Assembly (NCBI GenBank): GCA_017622795.1
Contig: JAGAQI010000032.1
Location: forward strand, 1 to 34,024
DNA from: Lachnospiraceae bacterium
GTDB lineage: Bacteria; Bacillota; Clostridia; Lachnospirales; Lachnospiraceae
DNA length: 34,024 nucleotides
Direction: 5' to 3'
Every line of letters starts with the position of its first letter. Positions within the stretch are counted from its first letter, which is position 1. The position numbers and the translations under genes were made by a program. Shown piece after piece: positions 6,571-12,963 of this stretch. The notes beneath the pieces were generated by a model that was not told where the DNA came from, searched no databases, and saw only the letters and a program-made list of their open reading frames with translations.

Positions 6571-7740
6571 TTAACGAGGTTTAATCTCAAATACGATATG
6601 CATTCCGCCATTTTCTGTAAGGTAGGAATCTTCGATTGCATACCTTACTGCACAGTCTGCAATAGGGTAAAACTTCTTTGTGTAAATATCAGAAGAATCA
6701 CCATAGAGACCATCGTAAAGATAATCAAATAACACAGTTGGCTCACTACTTATCATAGATAACATAGCAACCAAAATTTCCCTGCTGTAAGGAGCAACGT
6801 CCTTACCAGTGTAAATATCTTCCTTTAAGTTGACATTAACTACAACCTCATAGTATCCAGCAGTTTTATTTTTATTTAATTCAAGGTCACCAGTAGCAGA
6901 CCAACCAGAATAATGCCATTCAAGACTACCGTTACTTAAGGAAAAGCCATTGGAAGAATTACCAATTACACCCTTATCAAGAAGTGCATCGTGAGTTGCT
7001 TCTAATGTAGCCCAAAGAATTTCAGACTGCTTCTCACCATAACCAGGTGTTTCGGCATCACCAAACCAACCGTCCTCAGTAAGGCCAAGGTCGTTGAAAT
7101 CGTCAAGAACTGGTATAGATACTCCAATTTTATCCAATTCAATAGTGTCACCCCAAGTCATCATACTACCATCATTAACTACTGGAGCCTTAGTAGGTTC
7201 TGGAGTTGGAGTAGCAGTAGGCTTAGGAGTTGCTGTCGGAGTAGGCTTTGGAGTAGCCGTAGGAACTGGTGTACTTGTAGCAGTTGGCACTGGAGTTGCC
7301 GTTGGAACTGGAGTGTTTGTTACTGTAGGCACTGGGGTTTCTGTTGGCTTTGGAGTAGCCGTAGGAACAGGAGTATTTGTTACTGTAGGCTCTGGAGTCG
7401 GAGTGCTACTTGGAGTAGGTTCTGGACTTGGAGTGCTTGTTGCTGTAGGCATTGGACTCGGAGTACTTGTTAAGGTAGGTAAAGGTGATGGTGTTGGAGT
7501 AGAGTTTGGCTCCTTAGTTGGCTCTATAATCGAGGTAGGCTCTATTACAGGCTCTTGAGTAATGGTAGGCAAGAGTGTTGGCTCTACTGCTTCCGTTGGC
7601 TCTATAGTTGAGGTAGGAACAAGGGATGGGACTTGTGTATTAGTTGGAGCAAGGGAAGGTACAACAGATGTTTCTTTGCTTCCGCAAGCACATAAAAGAC
7701 CTAAAGTTAATAAGCTTGTATATAAAATAAATTTTCTCAT
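6571..7740 (-). CDS. Lipoprotein with Pro/Thr repeat stalk, transposon passenger
   Basis: The 389-residue protein has a lipoprotein signal peptide, MRKFILYTSLLTLGLLCAC, with lipobox LCAC and the lipidated cysteine at residue 19. Residues about 28-190 are a Pro/Thr/Ser stalk with irregular repeats of the type TPVPTATPKPT. Residues about 190-389 form a globular domain that starts near DGSMMTWGDTIELD and ends HIVFEIKPR; it has many Trp, Tyr and Asp residues and matches no family I recognise. The design suggests a domain displayed above the cell wall on a flexible stalk. The ATG follows AAAGGAGA and a promoter with TATAAT lies upstream. The stalk DNA is repetitive, so copy number may vary. It is probable cargo of the IS1595-like element. 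Confidence 0.85.
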   Translation of the reverse strand: MRKFILYTSLLTLGLLCACGSKETSVVPSLAPTNTQVPSLVPTSTIEPTEAVEPTLLPTITQEPVIEPTSIIEPTKEPNSTPTPSPLPTLTSTPSPMPTATSTPSPEPTPSSTPTPEPTVTNTPVPTATPKPTETPVPTVTNTPVPTATPVPTATSTPVPTATPKPTPTATPKPTATPTPEPTKAPVVNDGSMMTWGDTIELDKIGVSIPVLDDFNDLGLTEDGWFGDAETPGYGEKQSEILWATLEATHDALLDKGVIGNSSNGFSLSNGSLEWHYSGWSATGDLELNKNKTAGYYEVVVNVNLKEDIYTGKDVAPYSREILVAMLSMISSEPTVLFDYLYDGLYGDSSDIYTKKFYPIADCAVRYAIEDSYLTENGGMHIVFEIKPR

Positions 7741-7777
7741 AAGTAATTCTCTCCTTTTTGCTTTGGCACTTTAGTTC

Positions 7778-7806
7778 ATTATAGCACAATAATAAGGGTA
7801 AATCAA
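7778..7806 (-). promoter_or_regulatory. Promoter of the lipoprotein gene
   Basis: Minus strand TTGATT (7806-7801), a 17-bp spacer, and TATAAT (7783-7778) preceded by TGC (extended -10). The -10 ends 38 bp before the start codon. Confidence 0.75.
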
Positions 7807-7859
7807 ATTTGAAATTAGGATAAATTATTATTTATAAAGCTGTTTTTATTAATAAGTGT

Positions 7860-7888
7860 TTTACAATTTATGTAATATATTTTATACA
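7860..7888 (+). promoter_or_regulatory. Possible promoter for the plus-strand micropeptides
   Basis: TTTACA (7860-7865), a 17-bp spacer and TATACA (7883-7888). Transcription would start close to the AAAGGAG ribosome site at 7894, leaving a very short leader, so the true start may differ. Confidence 0.4.
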
Positions 7889-7910
7889 ACAAGAAAGGAG
7901 TTTGAAGCGT

Positions 7911-7985
7911 ATGATAGAGTTGTATAAAAGTAACAATAAAAGAAGCTATCAATTAATATTTATATGGAGTATAAAGCTCTTGTAA
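7911..7985 (+). CDS. Micropeptide, 24 residues, function unknown
   Basis: The frame ATG 7911 to TAA 7985 encodes MIELYKSNNKRSYQLIFIWS followed by IKLL. A good ribosome site, AAAGGAG (7894-7900), lies ten bases before the ATG. The peptide has a short basic middle and a hydrophobic end. It is the first of two small frames on the plus strand, opposite in direction to every other gene of the transposon. It may be a leader peptide for the second frame, 24 bp downstream, rather than a functional product. No family recognised. Confidence 0.45.
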   Translation: MIELYKSNNKRSYQLIFIWSIKLL

Positions 7986-8009
7986 AAAATAATTGATGGA
8001 GGAAATTTA

Positions 8010-8108
8010 ATGAAAGATAATAGAAATAGCCATTGGGATAAAGTAATTATTATAATTGCTAATATTCTCAAAACTATCTATTATTTATTAAAGTTATTAG
8101 AAGAATAA
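8010..8108 (+). CDS. Micropeptide, 32 residues, hydrophobic, function unknown
   Basis: The frame ATG 8010 to TAA 8108 encodes a peptide that begins MKDNRNSHWDK and continues with an Ile/Leu-rich stretch (VIIIIANILKTIYYLLKLL) ending in two glutamates. TGGAGG stands seven bases before the ATG. The shape, a polar head followed by one hydrophobic helix, resembles membrane-inserting small proteins such as type I toxins or regulatory peptides, but this is only a resemblance. A strong terminator follows at 8152-8210, so the two plus-strand frames form one short transcript of about 300 bases inside the transposon. Confidence 0.5.
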   Translation: MKDNRNSHWDKVIIIIANILKTIYYLLKLLEE

Positions 8109-8151
8109 CTTTATAAGTTTTCCACTTCTTTTATTTGTTACAAAACAAATA

Positions 8152-8210
8152 AAAAAAGAGCAATCTTTTTCCTGATGCTGTCAACATCAGGTTTTTTAAT
8201 GCTCTTTTTT
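8152..8210. terminator. Nested bidirectional terminator
   Basis: Outer stem AAAAAAGAGCA (8152-8162) with TGCTCTTTTTT (8200-8210), inner stem CCTGATG (8171-8177) with CATCAGG (8185-8191) followed by GTTTTTTAA. It serves both the plus-strand micropeptides and the minus-strand transposase. A second small hairpin (TTATTTGTT / AACAAATAA) lies just before it. Confidence 0.8.
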
Positions 8211-8272
8211 ATATAAGTTTTCCATCTTCTTAATATATCTTATACATTTTATGATTATTTTATTCCATAAAA

Positions 8273-9874
8273 TTAATGACTATATTTCTTAGACTTAATT
8301 ACCTCAAGGTCTTCTTCACTAATGTCATAGTGTCTGTGTTCACCTATGAGAAGAAGTATATCATCATCAATATGAGGTTTGGTTAGAAGCTCACTAATTT
8401 TACTATACTTAACATACTTACTTGGAATACGGTATTTTTTACAAAGCTCATTAAGTTTATATAAGGGAATATCCTCAAGGAACTTGCGTTTGTTAAAGCT
8501 TACTACATTATCCTCTTCATCATATTTAAAGTATGGGTTCTTGGTAAGCGTTCTCATCCGTTCAGTTTTCTCTTTAAGAAGCGTCATATACTTATCACTT
8601 GCCTTTGGAAGAGTAATTTCTGCTTCCTTTAAATCCTTGTTTGTATAATTAGTTTTTCCTTTTAAAATGTCAATGAATATACTTTCGGCATCTGTAAGGG
8701 AAGATGGGTAATGACCGTTGCTTACTTTCCAGTTTCTAAGGTATGTATAAAAGCCAATGTAATCTTCTAAATATTTAGTTGATACTCCTTTAGGATTACA
8801 CACAAGAAATCTTTTAAGTTCACCGTGAAACTGATTTACTCTCGCAAGAGAAAGGCTGTTAGCATTCTTTAATTCATAAAACTCCTTATAGCTTAAATCA
8901 TCTCTGCCTACAATGTAATCAATCTGTCTTTTATAGTAAAGCTTCTCTAATATTTTCTGATTCTCTTCTTCCTGCTTAGCAGCAAGTGTAGTAGAACTCC
9001 AATCAGGTGTTTCATAGCCATTATCAGTAATTGTTTTAAGGTAGTTTGAAGGTTTTATATAAAGAGGAATATTCTTAAGCTCACAATAATTCTTATAAAC
9101 AAAGTTTCCATCAGCACAGATGAAGGAAGGATTATCAATATAAGAATCAAACATATCAGTAAAGACTTCCTTTGTAAGTTTGCCAAGGCCAATTACTTTT
9201 GATACACAAAAGCCCTTTAAGTCAACCATACACACTACATTAGCATACTCATTTCCCATTACACCATAATTTGATGATACTCTGCCGTACCTTGGAGTTC
9301 TATTTTCTCCCTTTACAAATGAAACTAACTCCCTGGAGCCTTTCTGTGATTCCCTAAAGAAAGTTTCATCTATCTGTATTACACCAGAAAGACGAGGAAG
9401 CGGCATACTAGCTAGTGCGTGAATGATTTTGTGCTTCCAAAGGAAAACTGTCTTATAATCAAGTTCTAAAAGCTTATAGTCCTTATGAAGAGTTTCAACT
9501 ATATGTTCTACTGGTATATTATTAAGCACCATAGAAAGCACAGCAATCCATATGTCCCAATGATATTTTGTTTTCTCTAAGATAGTATTTGTGAAGAGTG
9601 TAAATGTTTTACTACAAGCTTTACACTTAAATCTTTTAATATTACCATTTTTACCAAACCCTACAATATTTTTTCCTTTACAATAAGGACAATCTGTGTT
9701 TATATTGTTATTAACAAGTCTGTTTTGAAAATCATTAATAATAAGACTTTTCTTTACTGCACTTACATCGGTGCTAGTTGATGCAGAATATGTATTTAAC
9801 ATACTAATTATTTCTGTAAGAGAATATGTATTAAGTTGTTTTTGAATATCATCTTTACTTATTTTTCTACTCAT
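8273..9874 (-). CDS. IS1595-like (ISXO2-type) transposase with C-terminal extension
   Basis: The 533-residue protein probably moves the element that contains it. It has a zinc ribbon with Cys 62, 65, 84 and 87, then a helix-turn-helix-like stretch. The ISXO2-type catalytic part starts at IQIDETFF (Asp 169), includes FICADGNF (Asp 255) and ends with VNQFHGELK (Asn 347, Glu 352, Lys 354), followed by GVSTKYLEDYI, which fits the end of that domain. Usual family members have about 300 residues. Here there is a 40-residue insert after Asp 255 and a C-terminal addition of about 150 residues, including a helix-extended-loop-helix/SAP-like piece near 478-505 that may bind DNA. The ATG follows AAAGGAG. 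Family placement is by motif only. Confidence 0.75.
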   Translation of the reverse strand: MSRKISKDDIQKQLNTYSLTEIISMLNTYSASTSTDVSAVKKSLIINDFQNRLVNNNINTDCPYCKGKNIVGFGKNGNIKRFKCKACSKTFTLFTNTILEKTKYHWDIWIAVLSMVLNNIPVEHIVETLHKDYKLLELDYKTVFLWKHKIIHALASMPLPRLSGVIQIDETFFRESQKGSRELVSFVKGENRTPRYGRVSSNYGVMGNEYANVVCMVDLKGFCVSKVIGLGKLTKEVFTDMFDSYIDNPSFICADGNFVYKNYCELKNIPLYIKPSNYLKTITDNGYETPDWSSTTLAAKQEEENQKILEKLYYKRQIDYIVGRDDLSYKEFYELKNANSLSLARVNQFHGELKRFLVCNPKGVSTKYLEDYIGFYTYLRNWKVSNGHYPSSLTDAESIFIDILKGKTNYTNKDLKEAEITLPKASDKYMTLLKEKTERMRTLTKNPYFKYDEEDNVVSFNKRKFLEDIPLYKLNELCKKYRIPSKYVKYSKISELLTKPHIDDDILLLIGEHRHYDISEEDLEVIKSKKYSH

Positions 9875-9981
9875 ATAGGAACTCCTTTCTCTTTTTTATA
9901 TAAATATTATATAAATTAAGGAGTCCCAAAAAACGGACTTGCGTGTTAAAAAATGAACTTTTCGCTTTCAACAAATTCTAA

Positions 9982-10017
9982 AAAAGAGCCTATTTTTATA
10001 CAAAAACAAGCTCTTTT
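9982..10017. terminator. Hairpin near the right transposon end
   Basis: AAAAGAGC (9982-9989) and GCTCTTTT (10010-10017) pair perfectly around a 20-base loop. The T-run lies within the stem arms. It could reduce read-through between the transposon and yhcC. Two further small palindromes (GTGC/GCAC near 10030 and AAGGTA/TACCTT near 10060) lie between it and the right inverted repeat. Confidence 0.4.
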
Positions 10018-10072
10018 CACAAAATGTAGTGCTTATCAGCACACTTTCCCTACTGGATAAGGTAAGTACCTT

Positions 10073-10098
10073 CATCAACTACTGATTGGATAATATAA
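10073..10098 (-). repeat. Right terminal inverted repeat of the transposon
   Basis: The reverse complement begins TTATATTATCCAAT and matches the left end at 23 of 26 positions. Confidence 0.85.
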
Positions 10099-10106
10099 TA
10101 GTAATT
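10099..10106. repeat. Target-site duplication, right copy
   Basis: TAGTAATT, identical to 5718-5725. Confidence 0.85.
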
Positions 10107-10114
10107 CGTATTCA

Positions 10115-10143
10115 TTGACGAAAAACTTTTTCAGTGATAGAAT
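10115..10143 (+). promoter_or_regulatory. Promoter of yhcC
   Basis: TTGACG (10115-10120), a 17-bp spacer and TAGAAT (10138-10143). It begins nine bases after the transposon target duplication, so the insertion left the core promoter intact but replaced everything upstream. Transcription would start near 10150. Confidence 0.75.
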
Positions 10144-10185
10144 AATTAATTGTACGACTTCTACATAAAAGAGGAAAAACAGGCA

Positions 10186-11139
10186 ATGAAACCGTATTTT
10201 TTCAGTGCAGATGAATATTTTAAAGAAACCTTCGGAAAAAAAATGTACCGTCTCTCCTTGGACGGCGGTATGACCTGCCCAAACCGTGACGGTAACAAAG
10301 GAATTGGCGGTTGCACATTTTGCAGTGCCATGGGGTCCGGCGATTTTGCCGCTCCTCGCCAAATCACCATTACCGAACAGTTGGATACAGCTAAAGCCCG
10401 GATAAAAAACAAATTGCCGAAAAACGGCGCACCTTACGGTTATGTAGCCTATTATCAATCTTATACCAACACTTATGCCCCTATAGAATACTTACGCAGT
10501 CTGTTTACGGAAACCATCCTTCGTCCGGAGGTAGAAGCACTTTTTATTGGTACAAGACCTGACTGTCTTCCGGATACGGTTCTTGCTCTTTTGAAGGAAC
10601 TTGCGGCAATAAAACCGGTCTATGTGGAGCTTGGACTCCAAACCGCAAAACAGGAGTCTGTCGAGTATATCAACCGTTGTTATGACAATTCTGTTTTCGA
10701 ACAGGCAGTGCGGAATTTAAATACTTTAGAAATACCGGTTATCGTTCACTGCATCCTTGGTTTACCCTACGAAACCACGGATGATATGAAACATACCATA
10801 GATTATATCTGTGCACTTCCGATACATGGAATAAAGCTGCAGTTGCTGCATATTTTAAAAGGGACAGGCTTAGCGGCCGATTATGAAGGTTTTTTACACG
10901 ACCATGCCTTTTCCTGTTTGGAGCGCGAACAGTACTTTCATATTTTGACCGAACTGCTTCCGCGTATTCCGGCACACATTGTAATTTACCGGCTCACCGG
11001 TGACGGTCCGCGTAACCAGCTGATTGCTCCTTTATGGAGCATTGATAAAAAGCGGGTACAAAATGACCTGCGAAAACTACTGAAAGATAAAAATATTATT
11101 CAGGGAGGAGATTTACCGCCATGCAATCCGATGCTTTAA
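10186..11139 (+). CDS. YhcC-like radical SAM protein (TIGR01212 type)
   Basis: The 317-residue protein has the cysteine pattern C31, C43, C46 in MTCPNRDGNKGIGGCTFCS, which in this family holds a [4Fe-4S] cluster that splits S-adenosylmethionine. The sequence is close to the YhcC branch (relatives of Elp3) with TRPDCLPD and ELGLQTA stretches typical of it. The substrate is unknown. The start is set at the ATG 10186 with GAGG upstream; an in-frame TTG at 10150 coincides with the expected transcription start and is unlikely. The DUF4364 gene overlaps its 3' end by 19 bp, so the two are co-transcribed. Confidence 0.9.
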   Translation: MKPYFFSADEYFKETFGKKMYRLSLDGGMTCPNRDGNKGIGGCTFCSAMGSGDFAAPRQITITEQLDTAKARIKNKLPKNGAPYGYVAYYQSYTNTYAPIEYLRSLFTETILRPEVEALFIGTRPDCLPDTVLALLKELAAIKPVYVELGLQTAKQESVEYINRCYDNSVFEQAVRNLNTLEIPVIVHCILGLPYETTDDMKHTIDYICALPIHGIKLQLLHILKGTGLAADYEGFLHDHAFSCLEREQYFHILTELLPRIPAHIVIYRLTGDGPRNQLIAPLWSIDKKRVQNDLRKLLKDKNIIQGGDLPPCNPML

Positions 11140-11660
11140 TGCTGTATAAATTAATTATTTTATATATTTTAGACCGTATGGATTTCCCGATTACCAACAC
11201 TGAACTTACGCGTTTTATTTTAGACAAAGAATATTGTGATTATATTACAATCAATCAGATTCTGGAAGAATTAATTGAAGATAAATTTGTAGAGCTGGAG
11301 CGCTCCCACAATACCTATCTGTATCGCATCACTGCTTCCGGCAAAGAAACCCTTTCCTTTTTCTATACCAGAATTTCGGTTGCCATCCGGGATGAAATCG
11401 ACGCATACCTTTCCGAAAAAGAATATCAGCTTCGCGAAATGGTTTCCAACACTGCCGATTATTATGAGGCAAAGAAAAACGAGTTCGTTGTGGAACTCCG
11501 TGTGGAAGAACGTGACAGCGAACTCGTTCATATTAATTTACTGGTAACTTCTGCCGCAGAAGCGGATTTAATCTGCAGCCGTTGGAAAGAATGCAGTGCC
11601 GATATCTACGGCTACCTGATTTCCACCCTGACTGCCGGTCCGCAATCTACCGACAAATAA
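11121..11660 (+). CDS. DUF4364 family protein
   Basis: The 179 residues start MQSDALMLYKLIILYILDRM and look like the DUF4364 family, found mainly in Clostridia. The first 80 residues have the arrangement of a winged-helix domain (DFPITNTELTRFIL, then a wing-like YLYRITASGKETL), so a DNA-binding role is possible; the rest is mixed alpha/beta with no catalytic motif. GGAGGAG stands about ten bases before the ATG, which lies inside the end of yhcC. Its stop codon abuts the stop of the convergent yczE-like gene with no base between and no visible terminator. Confidence 0.85.
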   Translation: MQSDALMLYKLIILYILDRMDFPITNTELTRFILDKEYCDYITINQILEELIEDKFVELERSHNTYLYRITASGKETLSFFYTRISVAIRDEIDAYLSEKEYQLREMVSNTADYYEAKKNEFVVELRVEERDSELVHINLLVTSAAEADLICSRWKECSADIYGYLISTLTAGPQSTDK

Positions 11661-12320
11661 TTATTTCGTTTCAAAAATACCACTCTTTTTTACCAGACCG
11701 GATACAAAATCCACGCATGGTCCCAAAGTGAATACCATCAGGACGGTAACCACACCTACGGTGCCTCCTACGAAAATCGCCACAACAGTAGCAATTCCGT
11801 CGTACAACATACGTACAAATTTATACGGAATCTGTTTCTTTGTGGCCTTTTCTATTCCCTGATGTAATAGCAGCGGAAGGGCATCATAAGGAGATGTACC
11901 CAGACCGCAGTTCATATAAAGAGCTGCAGCAAACAAGAACAGAATCAGGGTAGGAATCATAATGCCAATCTTAATACCGAGCGTCATCTCTTCTGCCGTA
12001 GGGAAAAAGCCCAGCTTATCCACTACCCAGCCGGTAAAGTCCGCAGAATATCCTACAATTACCATATTTCCGATGGTACCTAAGCCAAATAAGGTTCTGT
12101 CCTTAAAAAGCACAATAAGAAACAGCACCGCATTGAACAACAGTTGGAACGTACCAAAACTGATTCCGAACATTTCAGCAAATCCGTAATTCATTGCCGA
12201 GAACGGATCCGGGCCTAAATTGGTGCGGTTTAAAAACTGTACGCCTACGCCCATGAAGAATACTCCCACCAGCATAAGAAGAATTCTCTTTCGCATTTCC
12301 TTTGTCAGATATTTTTTCAT
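11661..12320 (-). CDS. YczE/YitT-like integral membrane protein
   Basis: A 219-residue membrane protein with about five or six hydrophobic segments. Two related short motifs, NLGPDPFSAMNYG near residue 30 and GLGTSPYDALPLLL near residue 140, are typical of the YczE (COG2364) family and hint at an internal duplication. Function of the family is not settled. Its ATG overlaps the engB stop by four bases, making it the last gene of the lon-engB group. A weak match for a DnaA box (TTATCCACT, 12017-12025) within the gene is probably chance. Confidence 0.85.
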   Translation of the reverse strand: MKKYLTKEMRKRILLMLVGVFFMGVGVQFLNRTNLGPDPFSAMNYGFAEMFGISFGTFQLLFNAVLFLIVLFKDRTLFGLGTIGNMVIVGYSADFTGWVVDKLGFFPTAEEMTLGIKIGIMIPTLILFLFAAALYMNCGLGTSPYDALPLLLHQGIEKATKKQIPYKFVRMLYDGIATVVAIFVGGTVGVVTVLMVFTLGPCVDFVSGLVKKSGIFETK

Positions 12321-12928
12321 TCTTCTTCCTCTACTTCCCCGTTTCCTGCCAGATAGGAATCAATAATATTCCAAACTTCTTCCTTTCCCTGTTTTGTTTC
12401 AGAAGAAAACGGAATCAAAATGGTTTCTTTTTTCAATCCCAGACCGGTACGCAGCATTTTTAAGTGCTTCTGCACCTGGCTACGGTTAATTTTATCCAGC
12501 TTTGTAGCAATTATGACCGGTTCAAAGCCATTATATTCAATCCACTCATACATATTCTTGTCATTTGCAGAAGGTTCATGCCGGATATCAATCAGCAGAA
12601 AGACCAGCTTTAACTGCTTGGATTTCTGCAGATAACGTTCTATCATTTTACCCCATTTTGCCTTAATCTCCTGGGACACTTTGGCATAGCCGTAGCCCGG
12701 AAGATCTACGAAATACAGGGCATTTTCCACATTATAAAAATTAATAGTCTGGGTTTTTCCCGGCTGAGCCGATGTTCTTGCCAGAGCTTTTCGGTTTATC
12801 AGTGCATTAATGAGAGAGGATTTTCCCACATTGGACTTCCCCGCAAAGGCAAATTCAGGCAATGTATTTTCCGGCAGGGTACTTGTAATACCGCATACGG
12901 TTTCCAGAGATACATTATTTACATTCAT
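12317..12928 (-). CDS. engB: Ribosome biogenesis GTPase YsxC/EngB
   Basis: A TRAFAC-class GTPase that helps assemble the large ribosomal subunit. The 203 residues show G1 (GKSNVGKSS, 30-38), G2 within TSAQPGKTQT, G3 (DLPGYG) and G4 (TKLDK), all intact. Length is normal for the family. It follows lon by 35 bp, an arrangement conserved in Bacillus (lonA-ysxC) and in Clostridia. Confidence 0.95.
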   Translation of the reverse strand: MNVNNVSLETVCGITSTLPENTLPEFAFAGKSNVGKSSLINALINRKALARTSAQPGKTQTINFYNVENALYFVDLPGYGYAKVSQEIKAKWGKMIERYLQKSKQLKLVFLLIDIRHEPSANDKNMYEWIEYNGFEPVIIATKLDKINRSQVQKHLKMLRTGLGLKKETILIPFSSETKQGKEEVWNIIDSYLAGNGEVEEEE

Positions 12929-12963
12929 ATAAATTCTCCTTATTTCCTGTTATATCCGTGCCG

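Larger units (their letters stand above)
5726..10098. mobile_element. IS1595-like transposon with passenger genes, 4373 bp
   Basis: The ends are inverted repeats of 26 bp with 23 matches (5726-5751 and 10073-10098), the first 14 positions being identical (TTATATTATCCAAT), and the element is flanked by the 8-bp direct repeat TAGTAATT. Inside are an ISXO2/IS1595-like transposase (8273-9874) and passenger units: a 49-residue peptide gene, a Pro/Thr-rich lipoprotein with a folded 3' region, and two plus-strand micropeptides, separated by strong terminators. The content is clearly more AT-rich than the flanks. Subterminal sequences also resemble each other (AAAATAGGC near 5796-5804 and, inverted, near 9987-9995). 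The insertion split the short rho/yhcC intergenic region without touching either gene. Confidence 0.85.

Noticed and set aside
5726-6600. tRNA or known riboswitch in the non-coding parts of the transposon
   Set aside because: No cloverleaf with a T-arm was found, and the folded patch at 6412-6493 does not match a riboswitch class I can recall.
7094-7774. Plus-strand frames rich in Gly and Val opposite the lipoprotein
   Set aside because: They are the mirror of the Pro/Thr repeats on the other strand; composition follows from the repeat, and no ribosome site or promoter supports them.
5796-9995. Alternative transposon ends at the subterminal AAAATAGGC repeats
   Set aside because: These inner repeats match imperfectly and have no flanking direct repeat; the outer 26-bp repeats with an exact 8-bp duplication are much better supported.
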